64,000 bases of DNA from Marisa cornuarietis (GCA_004794655.1 SMMW01000575.1:10119001-10183000), one strand, 5' to 3'. Counted from the first letter of the stretch, positions 17,434-29,912 are shown. The notes: generated by a model not told the origin, from the sequence alone. A program made the numbers and translations.

Positions 17434-20400
17434 GGTTTCAGATGGCACAGCAGACAGCACCAAGGGCCTAAAGCCTGGCCCGCTCAACACGTGCAGACTC
17501 AAGCCTTTCCGCCAAGTCACCAAAAGTGTCATTGTAGGTACTTTATATATGTCACTCTAGGTGTGTCATTGTAGGTACTCATGTCCTTCCTTTGCATGAC
17601 ACCAGGTGTTATTAAAGATACTCATGTCACCAGAGGTTTCATGTAGGTAATCATGTCGCCAAGTGTAAGTATACTTATCACACAGCGGTGTCGTTGCGGG
17701 AGCTCGATCGTTATCTAGACTCTAGAGGTGTCATCCTTGATATTTATATCACCAATGGTGTTTGTAAGAACTCGTGACACCAAAGGTGTCATCGTCGGCA
17801 CAGGGAGTTCCCGGTCAACTCGATGCTAAAGACGAACCGTATTGTGTAAGCTCTTTATTCTTACAAAATCGACTTAAGACGGTCTTAGGGACATAAAGCG
17901 CGTTTTTAACCCTGTGACCATCTGTACTGATGTCACTAAAGGTGTCATCGTGCTTATGTGGCATGGGTTTCACTGTATGTAAAGCTCAGAATGGGGTAGT
18001 TTTAGAATGGGGTAAAATTACTGACGTTGCAATAAGTGGCTGAGGTCACAATACAAACTATAGCACGAGGAGCCCAGCATGGCCAAAGAACACAACTATA
18101 TATAGTGTAGTACGTCCCAGGGTTGATTTCTTCCGAAGACTCCTTCCAGCTGTCATTTTATTTTTAACTTTAGATATGTCATTTCAGTCAAGTTTGTTCA
18201 ATTTAGTTATTGACATGCGTGGCATCGTATACCGAAACAATGAAACCCTACTATATAGTTCCAAGAATGACTTGTGATCACCTTTCTGACTTGTGCTTGT
18301 TGAACGCCCCTCTCTCCCTCTCTCTCACACACACATTTTCATAGGATACCTGTTGAAATGTCAATGTTAAGGAGGCCAAAATTTGCACAAAAAAGTATGC
18401 CTACGCGCGCGTGTGTTTGCACATTACTTCTATGTATCTATTCTATATGGCCACATTGCTGCTTCTGCTTCAGTTGAGCATCTTGGAGACAGGTCACGTG
18501 TCCCTTGAGTTCTTGAAATGCAAAGATGGGGTGGAAAGGGTGACAAAACTCTTCCTGGTCAGTGGAGATGGCCAAGAGGTGAGTGGCTCGACGACAGAAC
18601 ACTGTTGACAAAATCTCTACAAGGGACAGCGCTGTACTGAAGTGCTTGAACTGCCAGTGAAATGAATTTTCTCTACATCTCTTGCCTGCATCTGATTCTA
18701 GCCTTAGAATTTTCGTGGAAAGGTAGTATTAGTTCCGTTTTTCATTTAAAAATAAAAAAATGAAAGACTTAATAATGAAAAAAGATGAGTTGTGAGAGTT
18801 ATAGTTACTTTGTAGCTAGATGACAAAAGATACAATTTATCTCCCCAAATGAAATTTTTTAATGTTTTTACTGTCACAGATTTATGTGGAAAAGTGGCGA
18901 TCCTCCTGTCCGGTTTTTATACATGATAAGTGTCACGAGACACAGAAAACGTCAACTTGGCAAAACTTCAGCTATGTAACCCTTCCATACAAATACTGGA
19001 AGAGATATGCTCATGCCTACAGGTGAGGAGACAATACACTGGAACATCTTCCTTCCTAAACTCTCCAACAAACCTTGTGCTTTTCTCGGCATAATCAATT
19101 GCATGACTCTTATACCGCTTCTTAACTGGGAATGTCTGTGCTAAAAACAATGCTGTCAGTGTATATCAAGTGTGATCTGCATTGAGATCACATGGGCAAG
19201 ATCCTTTAGTGACATAATGAGATCGCACAGTCAAAATCATAGCAAGATCACACAGACATGGTAAAGAGATCCCAGACAAGATCGTAGTGAGATTATACAG
19301 ATGTTGTAATGAGATCCCAGAGATGGGGTATTAAAATCACAGTCAAGATCTGTACTGAGATCCCACAGATGGTTGTGATAAGGTCAGACTGAAGTCCTGC
19401 ACGATGCTGACCAGAAACATATTAGCCATCACAGCCAAAGCCCCGTATGTGGAACTGGCTCACCAAACTTGCCTCTACTTGGAGACCATGCAGCAAGTGG
19501 AGGCATTAAGACGCTGTAGAAACATGTTCACACCCTCTCAAAGAGGGAAGGTTGTTATTACTGTCATTATAATATGTGATAGGAGACATGCCTAGTAAGT
19601 AAACCCAGCACCATATAACCAAGTGTTCTGACCAAGACTGGATCACATCAGTTGTTGGTGTTGCTAGATTCTGGTTCCTGTAGGTAGTTCACTGTTGCAG
19701 TGACAGTTGGTTTGTGTCACATTCACAGTTTGCTTGACTCTGCTTTGTTGCAGGTTTGTGGAACTGGTTAAATCCAAGACAGGAAAAGTTACCATATACT
19801 CAGACCGAGCCAAGTGTGTTTTGATGGAGAATTCCCCTCCAAACTTTGAGGCCAATTTTTACAATGGTTTGTCGTTTGCATTTATCTTCTTTTCTGGAGG
19901 GTTTTGTATTGACACTATGACCATTGCACTGAACATGTTTAATGATCAATTCAGTTGGCCATTAGCTTAACTCAGTGAAAATTATATTTAAAGCAGTGGT
20001 GCAGGTCTTATGATCACATTTTCATAAATGCCAGACAGTTCCATTGCCCTGTAAGTGATGATCTCATGATGATGATGAGTCCATTCAATTGTTAGCACTA
20101 AAGCCAATTTTTGTAAAGGTCCCAAGATCACGATGATGCATAGGAAGGTTCACATTCAAGAGGATAATGGTGTAGCACTCATCTTCTCACAAGACTCAGT
20201 CAGCAGCATGGTCAATGTCTACACTCTGGACCTCATTCACCATGCGATACAGGTCAGATATAGTGTCAGGCCATTTGGGCATGGATAACCCTGAATTTGT
20301 ATAAGCATGCTGAAAGGCTACCTATGTAAGCTCTAAAGGGCTGAAAAATTTTAACAATGATTTAAGTGTCATGATACGTTTCTAAACTTCAGTTATGAAG

Positions 20401-23400
20401 ATATAGAGCATCACCTGGCTTTTATTCTTTAGTTTCCTTCATCAGAGTTGCTATATCTACTGCTCACATAGAACGATTGATTAAAATCTTTGCAACTGTT
20501 AAACATTGTGTTGTTTGTGAACTAACAACCTGTAAAAATTCTGATTGCACAGATGAAAGAACACTGTGAACTTTTGGAAGCTTCCATAGCAGCTGTAGAG
20601 CAGTCAAGTGAAGTGGGAGAACCACTTTTCCCTGTTACACTGGGCAGGTGAGTGTAATTCAACATCCAGTTAAGAGTGCTACTGCTTTTGATCATCAGAT
20701 GAGCTCATTCAGGAAGACTATATCTTCCTTAATCAAGGCAAGAGCAGGCAGTGCAAGTACTCAGTCACTGCAAGTGAATAAAGATGTAACAGTATCATCT
20801 TTATCTGTCAGGGCTTCTGCTAAGGCTAAATTCTTTGGCAAATCTTCTTCAGATTTCTAAGGGGTCCCAGGCTAACGCTAAGGGGTCCCGTTACAATGTG
20901 AAAAAAAAGATCACAGGTAGTAGACCGAACAGGGCATGATGATGTGAGTTCACGATCTTCATTATCTTGCTGTTTGTCTTCACCTTCACTTTCTTTCCGT
21001 TACTGAGAAGACGATTTTAACCACGCTGTCAACATCTTGAAAATAGGTTAATGGAACTCTTTCCGGTAAGGGGGGGGGGGGACTCAGTGCAAGGGAAGTT
21101 ACTCTCACCTTGTAGCAGACGACAACAATAGACTGGGCTACGATGTCAGACACTACACTTACCCAATTTTGTATCTGTTTTTCGCCCAAATTTGACGGGG
21201 GTCCCCTGGGACCCCATTAACGAAAATTGAAGGGTCCTCCGAACTTTTAATGCGTACTGTACGCAATTTTTTGAGTTAGCAGAAGGCCTGTCTGTAACGG
21301 CACTTATATAAATAAGAGTTTGCAAAAACATCTTGAATGTCCCTTTGAAGACAGGATTTATTACAGGAGGCCCTGGACAAGTTTCTGTTCCTCTACCTCC
21401 TCCACATCTGAAAAACTTGAAGCTGTTTCGTCCAGTAACAGTTCAACACACTTGTTTCATCCGTTGCCCAGCATACCTTCAGATCTTTATGATGGTCAGA
21501 CTTCTCCCTCACCTATCCAAGAGCTCATGTAAGTTGAGTATGAAGAAAAGCAAGAAAGAGAGAGAGAGAGAGAGATAAAAAGAGAGACCACTTAATGAAA
21601 GAAGCGGATAGACTTTCATTGAGGTATACAGAGAAACAAAAATCATCATTACTATTTCAGTGTTATATTGTGAATCTAGTTTTGTCTCTTTCAGATGGTG
21701 CCTGCTAAAACTTATAGTATGAAGATGTATATGTAACAAAATGAAATAAGAACAACTTATATAAAATAATTAAAAATAAAAGAAAATCACACTATCTTAC
21801 CATCCACACTTATAAACAGTTTAAACTGCACATTGCTGCACACAGTAAAAAGCTGTAAGACATTTGATTTTGGTTGTTTGCGTGCTTGTTTTCTTGATTC
21901 GAAGAGAACACATTGCATAACTATTGACCAAACAAAGTGTAAAGCAGGTTCCAATCCAGCTTTTTTCCTGGGGCTATACTTTCTATTACCAATTGGGGAA
22001 TCTAACCTGTTGCACTGACTGGTCCAATGTGTGTTTGTACATAAGATATATACAGTCATCTGTCACACCAACACACACCTCGTGCATAGTTGGGAATAAA
22101 TTGTCTTATCTCTTAACTATTTCAGACCTTCTGGTGATCATGTCAGAGTGACCTCAGTCCAGCAGCCTCCACACACAACAGACAGGGCCCAGTCTTCACT
22201 CATTTCTGGAGGTTTGGACACTCCTGTTCGTCGCATCTCCACTCTAGAAGGTCGAAAGCTACGGTGTCAATTGTTCCTGCATAAAGATTCAAACCAAGCT
22301 GATGGCAATATGTGTTCCTCATTGCCCATGGAGATAGAAAAGACCCAAAATCATGCAGCAATGTCGGATATCTTGCAATGCACAGGCAAGGAGGAAAATG
22401 CATCACTTGTTCAAGAATCTGATACTGTACAAGTGAAAAATTGCAGTCTTGCAAAATTGCAATTAAATGAAGATACTTTTAACAACAGCTCTTTGGATCT
22501 GTCGGGTATCATAGCATCTTCAGAAGCAAGTCACCTGCACTGTCTTCATAGCAATGTTACCTCCACCCCCACTAAGTCATATGAGGCACCATCATTATTA
22601 ACAGTTGCAGAAGTTTGTAATCCCTGTGTAACAGCAGCAGATACAATAGATAACACATTGCAGTGCACTTGGATGTTGGCATCAGACTTGCAATCATTCA
22701 AAAATGCTCCAAGTACCTCAAGGAAAGATTTTTCCAGTACAGCCAATGTTCTCAGTCCTGGTGCAGGAACATCATGTTCTCCAGTTCTTGTTCCTGTTTT
22801 CACAGCATTAAGACAAGCCTCTGATGGCTTGGATGACTTATCACATGTTGTGAGGCAGGCATTTGTGCCATACACTGGATGGGCTACACAGCTGGCCAGT
22901 GGTGCTGTATGGATTCACTACAATGATGGCACACAGCTAGCAGTGCTAAATTCCCAAGCAAAACTGATCTATGTGGATCACCAAGGACAAATTCACAGGT
23001 GAATAACAACTGTTCATAAGGTACAGGGAGTAAAGGTAAAGAGTGTTATCCCCAAGCGGCTGTAGGTGCAGTGAGCATGTGGTTAATGTCTAAGGTTAAT
23101 GTCTCACCCTCTCCTATTATATACTGCCTTTACATATCCTGCTAAAAAAATCATGTACCTGTTCTTGATAGACAAATTGGGTGAGCAGGGGGATTGTTCT
23201 AGCCACAGGCACAAGCAGGCCTTCTGGTTCTCAGTCCACTAATCCACTAACCACCAGGTTATTAGAGCTTTCCTACAACACTTCATTAATGCTTATAATC
23301 TACAAAACAATTTAGACACCATCAATATGGATTTAGCATGTGGATTTTTTTTTTTTGCTCTTACATACAACTATTAGAAGATCTAGATAGATTTTCAAGA

Positions 23401-23706
23401 TTCATAAAGATTATAAAATTTAGACTTTAGGTCCGTTTTTCATTTCACAGAGCTTAGAAAGAATTAAGCTAGTGTACTGATTTTTGCGTCCTGAATGCAT
23501 TCATTAAGCTATGTGGCTTTCATAAAGTAGAAATGTAATAATATAATCTTCCAATAAGCATGGAGGATGTTTCCATTTGTTTCAGGTACCAGCAAGTAGA
23601 TGGTGTGCCAGATGTAGTAAAAGACAAGCTGGAAAAATTAACTGTGGTGTTGGAGTATTTGATGGCATGCCCTGCAGTTCTGCCTTATAGAGTGATCTCT
23701 CCTTGA
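17434..23706 (+). CDS. PLK4: PLK4 copy A: polo-box half without a visible kinase domain
   Basis: PLK4 is the centriole duplication kinase. Exons: 17434-17533, 18474-18578, 18880-19022, 19754-19866, 20119-20252, 20553-20647, 21367-21528, 22126-22998, 23586-23706. They join in phase (about 614 residues). The first ends the linker ([12 protein letters not shown], cf. [11 protein letters not shown] in copy B). PB1-PB2 follow: [54 protein letters not shown]3 is strong ([21 protein letters not shown]), with tail [15 protein letters not shown]. The 873-nt exon before PB3 is Ser/Thr-rich and long. No kinase exon was found upstream, and no in-frame ATG occurs in the first three exons. An ATG at 18447 in the preceding intron is in frame with the second exon and could start a polo-box-only protein. 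Otherwise this is a 5'-truncated gene. Homology is secure; function is uncertain. Confidence 0.88.
17511..17960. repeat. Degenerate minisatellite spanning a splice donor of PLK4-A
   Basis: Diverged repeats of a unit like GTCACCAAAGGTGTCATTGTA followed by GGTACTCATG recur at intervals of about 30-50 bp. The first unit contains the end of the exon at 17434-17533 and its donor GTAGGT, so donor-like copies follow in the intron (for example TTGTAGGTACT near 17570). Confidence 0.65.
18447..18473 (+). other. In-frame ATG upstream of the first PB1 exon of PLK4-A
   Basis: The ATG at 18447-18449 opens a frame (MATLLLLLQ) that runs without a stop through the acceptor at 18471-18473 into the PB1 exon [13 protein letters not shown]. 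It would give a kinase-less protein if transcription starts inside this intron. No TATA-like element was confirmed. Confidence 0.3.
19180..19390. repeat. Degenerate tandem repeat in a PLK4-A intron
   Basis: Irregular units of about 40 bp share GAGATCCCACAGA or AAGATCACA cores. At least five diverged units are visible. No coding potential. Confidence 0.6.
20861..21215. mobile_element. Possible short TIR element in a PLK4-A intron
   Basis: The left end GGGGTCCCAGG and right end CCTGGGACCCC are inverted copies 355 bp apart. Related GGGGTCC motifs occur at 20881 and near 35650. No clear target duplication was seen, so this may be a repeat fragment only. Confidence 0.4.
21557..21575. repeat. (GA)n microsatellite
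   Basis: Short GA run in the intron after the 21367-21528 exon. Confidence 0.9.
23150..23270 (-). mobile_element. Possible tRNA-derived SINE fragment
   Basis: On the minus strand it reads GGTGGTTAGTGGATTAG, then a GAACC stretch, resembling a tRNA A-box head. It lies in the last PLK4-A intron. Weak evidence. Confidence 0.3.
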
Positions 23707-25740
23707 TGGTGCAAAAAATCTTTATATTACATACAAGCACTACAAATCCTTCAAATTTCTGAGTGTCTATGTTCACATTTAGGACAAGAACATTTGTGCA
23801 TGGAAAACAACATTTGCATGTTTCTGTTCAAGGAATGAATTAAGTGCAGATTTGACTTATGTGTGTTCACTTCTGGATGGGCATTATTCAAGTTTCTGTT
23901 ATTTCAGGTACTGTTCAGCTATGCCACATGAACAGGTATAGAACAACAGGGATAGGACAGTTCAAACTGTGTTTTACAGCACAGCATTCTACCTAAGACT
24001 GTGCTAGTATTTTTACAAACTTTCGATGTTTTATGTAAAGAAAACCTAAATTTCTTGTGTGGGCTTTCTGTAACAAAACTCCCTAAAATCAGGTTTTTTT
24101 CCCCCAGAGATGCCTTTACCTCACTGTATAAAAAAGAAAGATGGATTGTGACAAATACTGTGAGCTTAGACTGTTTGATGTAACATAGAACCTAAAGAAA
24201 TGGAATCTGCATGTTATCACCTAGACTGATAATGCAAGTAGTAATAAAATGGCATGATTTTAGGTACATTCTGTTCCAAGCGACTCAATGTTTCATGGAA
24301 TAATGTGTAATACTGAATTGATGTGTTAAGTGCTTTGTCAGTACTGGAGGGTCATCATTATGTGTCATCATTCCCACTGTATATGCATCTTAGCAAAGAA
24401 GCAACAAATTTAAATGCCTAAGGAAATAATAGTTCACAGCTATTGGCAGAGTTGTACCTTGCAACATTCTTTTATCTTTCAGCAAATGTTAGACTTTTTT
24501 TCAAATGTTCTTGACTGAGACTGAGGTTCGGTCTCTTCGGTCTCTAATTGCTGTTAAAAAACACATTTTAGAAGCACTTGTTAACTTGTTCACCAACTGT
24601 CTTACCAGTTTCCTTAGTCTCCAAAGACAAACAAGTTGAGAGCAGTGAAACATTGGCTTCATTTTATTAAATATTCATTTTTGCAGTTAAGCTAGTTTGT
24701 TGCAGGTTAAGGTGTTAAGACCATGTATGTGTACCTGGTGTTATTAGTTTAATGAATTGTACAGAAATGTCATGATGTTTGGCAGACCTCAGCTGTTGCA
24801 AACATAGGTAAAAAATACAGTTTATTGTGCCGCATGTCCACAAATTCAAGCCTAGATTGACAAAATACATTTCATAAAGCCATGCCAAGTCATCTCCAAA
24901 ATATTAGTGTACCATTCTGAAATGTTTTCCAACTTCAAGGTAGCAGCATTCAATAGTAACATTTTTGTCCTGGAACTTTGTGGACTTTCGTCAGATTTTC
25001 CAAGCATTTTGGGATGCCTTGCAAGCTTTTTCTTATTTCTGTCCATTTGTAATTGTTGTTAGAAATATTAGAAAAAATATTTATAAAGTTTAGCTTTTGT
25101 GATGGCATATCTGTGATGCTTTCTTTGAAACTGTTTTAGCTTTTGATTCCAGATGGAAAACAAAACTATGGTGGATTATTTCTACTGATTGTATGTGGTG
25201 GAAAACCGAGTTCACACATTAAAATATGATCAGAAATTGCTGTTGGTCACTGTGGGCATGGATGCACATGCAGATTGATAAAATACACAAACTTTAATTT
25301 ATTGGGTATAGGTATGCCCTCATAGGAGGTTGTGGCCCTATTGATGCTCTATGCTGATAGTGTATGGTCCCCTACCAGAGAGATATGTTGGTCAGAAAAC
25401 TGTGAGATTACTCAGAACAAGTGGGAAAAATGACCAAGAACCGGAGCTCTGCAAAATGCTTGTCCAAGAAGTTAATGAAAACAGGCAATAAGTGGCTTGG
25501 ATCATTGCCTCATACCTTGTTCACTTTGCTAAGCTGCCTCTTAATGTTCCGGTCTCAACACTGCATATTAAATTAACTGTTATCAGAATCAAGCTTACCT
25601 ATTCTATTACTGATATGTGGAAGAATTCTTTGAATATTAATATGAGCAGTTTTCACACCAGTTTGTCATTTATAATAGTACAGATGTTTAGCGCAAAATA
25701 AATATCCTCACACACAAGGGATGTTCAAGGTTCAAGGCTT
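23707..25740 (+). other. PLK4-A 3' UTR and flank
   Basis: Non-coding AT-rich sequence after the PLK4-A stop, with AATAAA at 24243-24248. The part from 25186 is duplicated at 36161. Diverged matches to 24440-25560 occur at 53150-54170. Confidence 0.55.
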
Positions 25741-26975
25741 TTAACTCTCTTGGTTTGAAAGGACACGATCGTGGCTTTGCCGGGTAGCACGGGCAAGTCG
25801 ATTTTCATTACTTTTTATTGCAAAGTTAAACTTTTCTCTTTTCCAAAAATGTATAGGTTTCTTGGTCTAATGTTTATCTCAGAGCAGCAATAATAAAAAA
25901 ACAAACTTCACCACTGTCGTCTTCGCAGTCGTCAGTTATAAACCACTCATTGTAATGTTCATTTTTATCTCGAACCAAGAGGGTTAATCAGTATGAGGAA
26001 ACGGCCGGGTCTTAGAACAGTACACTTTCGCATTCACTTAGGTCTTTAAAACATCTGAGGGACTTAAGTGACCAGTTGCACAAAAAGTACACATCTACAC
26101 ACATGTATTAATATTATTGAGATCTTGATCCCTATGTCAAGAAACTGTTTGAATTATGTGATACCTCCTGACATGCACATGGCTGTGCTGTCTTCTGTGA
26201 GACCAGCACCCATAACCTGGTCATGAAAAGTCACAAAGGTAGAGTGGTTCTTGAGTTTTTGAGTTCTAGAGTGCTTAAAATGCCATGTCATGAATGGTCT
26301 TGTAAGTGCCAAAGAAAATAACATCAACCTACCACACATAAACCACCATTAATAAGCTGTAGAACACTGGTGAAAATAAATGAGGACCCGATCTCATGGC
26401 AGAGTCATATTGACTACAGAAACATATTTTTATTGCAGAAAAATGTTTGTTCTCATAGATGTGCACATAACACTGAATTTAATAGTAGCGTCAGCTGGGC
26501 TTTTTTCTGTTGTACAATTGAAATGCAGGGGGTAAGAAATGTTTAGCTGAGACAGCAATGCTGGACAGGAAGCAGTCACCAGATGTAAGAGATTTCTATT
26601 TGATTATGCTATGCCCAAGCTATATAAAGCATCCTCTCCCAGCTATGCATGTACTTTCGTAGAAACAAATTTATTCTTACTGCTCAGCAGTAGGACTTCA
26701 AGGAAAGCTAACAAATACCCAACACTAACATCACCCTCTCAGTGGAACCATTCAGGCACATGTATGTCTGTGTGGGGTGAAACTGAAATAAAATACAGAA
26801 GTTGAATACCACAGGCTTGGGGTTGAAATGAAAAACTATATTCTTTGGTGGGTTTTACCATTAGGAACTCCTTCCCTTCCCATTTCTAGCGTTCAAGTTC
26901 AAAGCATTTCTTCTGTCAGTGTCTGGTGTGCTGGTGGATTTCAAGGTGATGGATCAAACTTTTGCACATGTAACA
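25186..26975. repeat. Segmental duplication copy 1 (PLK4-A 3' flank)
   Basis: Matches 36161-37570 in the same orientation with high similarity. Shared blocks include GGAAAACCGAGTTCACACAT, TTCACTTTGCTAAGCTGCCT and ACATGTATGTCTGTGTGGGG. This copy holds a 239-bp TTAA element that the other copy lacks. A 26045-26265 segment also differs from the other copy. Confidence 0.9.
25745..25983. mobile_element. piggyBac-type MITE with TTAA target duplication and an empty site in the window
   Basis: Inverted ends CTCTCTTGGTTTGA and TCGAACCAAGAGGG are flanked by TTAA at 25741-25744 and 25984-25987. The duplicated copy at 36701-36710 reads GGCTTTTAAT with a single TTAA and no insert, which is the unfilled target. 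One end and about 190 bp of interior match, on the opposite strand, the sequence at 60544-60732 beside a piggyBac transposase remnant. That makes this a likely deletion derivative of that family. Confidence 0.9.
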
Positions 26976-27060
26976 CCCATGACAATTTGCCATGTGTATT
27001 AACACATTTTTAAAGATAATACGTTTTGTTTGAATATTTTATTATTATTTTATTTTATGT

Positions 27061-27552
27061 GCTGTCTCGAAAACGAGACGGCGAGAGTACGAGAAGGGAA
27101 CTAACTCTCCCGACTCCCTCACGTCCTTTCTTGTAAGTGACAGACAGGCAATCGGGTGGGGAAGAAGCTCTCGGCCTTAGCGTTGTCCTAAATCAGGTTG
27201 GTGGAAAATATTCATGTTGTTTTATACTTAAGACCCTGCTGTAAGAGGGCATTGTATTTTCTATGTTTTATAGTTTTGTATGTGTAAGATGTTTGTAGAT
27301 TTTGTATGAGGAGATGGGATCATTTTTCCTGGTGTAGTAGTTTTATAAGAAAAGGATGGTGTGAGGAGATCGATGTAGGAATTATGTTTAATGTCATTGT
27401 TTTAATGCGTTTTATTGTGGGATCTTTTATTTGTGGTATGATGTTTTTGAGGGGAAAACGTTGATGTGGTAATATGATGCACTTTGTAAACTGGTTTTAA
27501 TGGGAATAAGAGAATAGCACGTGGTTACCACGTGCCAGAGGGGTAGGAGTTG
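27061..27552. other. Intergenic segment with fragmentary repeat similarity
   Basis: No gene recognised. GACAGACAGGCAATCGGGTG and CTCGGCCTTAGCG near 27140-27180 resemble the right end of the TTAA element family at 27557-29743. An imperfect 19-bp inverted repeat, GCACGTGG-TTA-CCACGTGC, lies at about 27518-27536. Confidence 0.4.
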
Positions 27553-28134
27553 TTAAAGGCCGAGGTTCTTCTATCCGGATCAAGAAAATGGTTTCGCCCG
27601 TGCGAAGGGAGGTAGGAGTTCACCCTCTGCTGACTAGGACAGTCGGTCAGTAGTCTACAATTACTACCCCGACAATAGGCAGGGTAGAGATCGCAGGCAC
27701 TGCCAACCTCTGGGGCGCCAAGAGGGGAATTTTCTCTTTGTCTCTCTAGCTACAGGGCGCGCTCTGTAACTACAGTTTTGACTGTGTCTTCTAACCTTCT
27801 CTTTTACCCATTTTAAGTCACTAATATAGTTCTCAGATGCACTGTGTTATATAAGAGTGCAAAGCTTCATGTGCATAAGTGTTGTTTAATTTGAAATGGT
27901 TGACAAACTTTAAATGATTGATACACACAGTATTATTTCCTGGTGCATATTTGCAAAATTTAATATACAGTATTATGCTTTGTAATTGTCTGATATTCAT
28001 TTAGTACTAACTTTTTATACAGCACCCTATCCCACCAGCAAAGGCAGGCTCAAGGCAATCACATACATGAAATCGCATCAGCACACACTTATCAGTAGGC
28101 ATTGAATGTATCTTACAATTTCACTCATTTTTAT

Positions 28135-28352
28135 ATTTCACTTAGTCTCTCTCTAGCTGGCTTCACAGACACGCACACACTCACAGGTAGAGGAAACTGA
28201 GTACCCAGAGAAAACCACTGATGGTCAGCCCCGTAAACAGGTGTCACTTTTAGTTTTAGAGAGAGGTACGTTGAAGCCCAGATACAAACACAACATGCAA
28301 TTCTCACTGGCTTGGTGACAGGCACTTTAGCCACTGTGCCACCAACCACAAA
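28135..28352 (-). mobile_element. V-SINE-like tRNA-derived SINE
   Basis: The minus strand begins GGTTGGTGGCACAGTGGCTAA, then GAATTGCATGTTG, and later GGTTTTCTCTGGGTACTCAG and TTTCCTCTACCTGTGAG. This matches the head and the conserved core ('gggttt-cctccgggtactccggtttcctcc' type) of a broadly distributed animal SINE superfamily. Confidence 0.65.
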
Positions 28353-28449
28353 ATCTGCTTCATGTTGTGAACTTTTGAAGGTAATAATGATGAAAAATAA
28401 AGCTCCAATGATTGTAAAATATACACAAATAAACTGTGCAGATTGGCAG

Positions 28450-28985
28450 ACACATAATAATAATAATAGTGAAGATTTTTATAGCGCATATTCACACTCA
28501 TAGAGAGCATGCTCTTAGCGCTTAAAACGAGGAAGAGACGTGGACTAAGTAGACACAGAACAAAGGGACGAAAGAAAACGACAGTACTGACGAAACAGAT
28601 AACAAAAGGCATCAAGTAACAGGAACAGAAAAATATAGTGATTCTGCGAGAAAGATGGGTAAAGTAGCAAGAGGGAAGGGGGCGGGGTTAAGAAGGACGA
28701 GCATTGTGTGGACTGTGTTAGGAGAAATGCTCAAGGAAGAGGTGCGTTTTCAGTGCAGATTTGAAAGATTCAGTTGTAGGAAGGTGGCGGATATGGAAAG
28801 GAAGAGAGTTCCATTGTTTTGCAGCACAGTAGCCAAAAGTCCTGTGACCATATGTTGTTGTTCTGGTGACAGGAACAGTTAGGATACGGTCGTCAGACGA
28901 AGAGCATGAAAAGCATGCATGAAAAGCTGTTGATGCTGCAAACATCGAACGGTTACAGTTGATTCAACCTTGACTTTGCATTACG
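28450..28985 (-). mobile_element. CR1/L2-like LINE 3' end fragment
   Basis: The minus-strand frame 28945-28718 includes VTRTTTYGHRTFGYCAAKQW with NSLPFHIRHLP and FKSALKTHLF, the usual C-terminus of CR1/L2-type LINE proteins. Downstream are TATAGCGC-like sequence and an ATT/AAT trinucleotide tail (28456-28472). It is strongly 5' truncated. A related fragment lies at 37642-38342. Confidence 0.8.
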
Positions 28986-28989
28986 AGGG

Positions 28990-29730
28990 ATAGAAAAAGG
29001 ACGCTAGATTACTATAAGTGACTAACCATGTAGACATGTGCTTTGGGATTGCGATTAGGTATCTACATTCCATTGTATGAAGAAATTAAAACTAAATCAT
29101 CAAAGTGTCATCAAATACACATGAGAAGTTATTTACAGAATATGAATTTAGTAAGACAAATTTTAGAAAAATGTCTAGTCACATGGTCCCAAAAGATGCA
29201 TAAGCAGTAAACAAAATATATTGTATTAAACAGTGCATCAATAAGATTAAAATCAAAAGTTTCAGATAACAATTTTTTATTTCTTTTTAATCTTTCTCTA
29301 TATCTTTTATCTTTCTATATCAATAGTCAACATTTTCAGTTCATTCCCCTGGTGACCCGTCAATTGACAACAAAGCCGGGCGGGGAGAAGGTTATGAAGA
29401 AACGGCTTGTAGTCCGTGATTACATCTACGGTCAAGAGGGTTAGGACTTCAGTTTTGCAGTTTTTGTTTTGTAATTTTATTTATATTTATATGTGCATTC
29501 CACCTAAGTTTCGAGTGCTAAGTACATGTACGTCGGTGTGCGCTAGTGTCCACGCTGTGAAATTATTATTTTATTTTCCAGTTGTTGTGTATACTTAGTT
29601 TTCTTACATCTTTTCCTCGCCCGCCTGTCGATGTAGTGATTGGGGGCAACTGACCACTAGCTGTCAGCACCACGTGTACTCCAACCTACCTTCCCTTCCA
29701 CGGGCGAAACCATTTAAAAAAACGCCCACT
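28990..29730. other. Non-coding interior of the TTAA element
   Basis: AT-rich sequence with no recognised gene. GGTCAAGAGGGTTAG near 29430-29445 faintly resembles the end of the other TTAA family (CCAAGAGGGTTAA). Confidence 0.4.
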
Positions 29731-29912
29731 AGAACCTCGGCCTTTAACGTATAAATTTGAAGTTTATGTAGTATAGCAGAGTGTTGTGTAGAATGTTATT
29801 GCAAGGCACAGTAGCGTGGTTTGTTTTGTTAAGGAGTTTTTGAGCGCTCCATTATCCAAGACGCCAGACTGCGCAAAACGTCTTGTTTATACAGATTTAC
29901 CTCTGTTATAGT

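Larger units (their letters stand above)
27557..29743. mobile_element. TTAA-flanked TIR element (2.2 kb), family 'AGGCCGAGGTTCT'
   Basis: Perfect 13-bp inverted ends AGGCCGAGGTTCT and AGAACCTCGGCCT are flanked by TTAA at 27553-27556 and 29744-29747. Sub-terminal blocks (ATGGTTTCGCCCGTG at left, CGGGCGAAACCAT at right) are also inverted. The 237-bp element at 58757-58993 shares ends and sub-terminal blocks. No transposase was found; the interior holds a LINE 3' fragment and a SINE. The TTAA target suggests the piggyBac superfamily. Confidence 0.8.

Noticed and set aside
29883..29912. Ten-residue N-terminal extension of IMPDH
   Set aside because: The family starts at MADYL, matching 29913 exactly, and the extra residues are unlike any IMPDH N-terminus.
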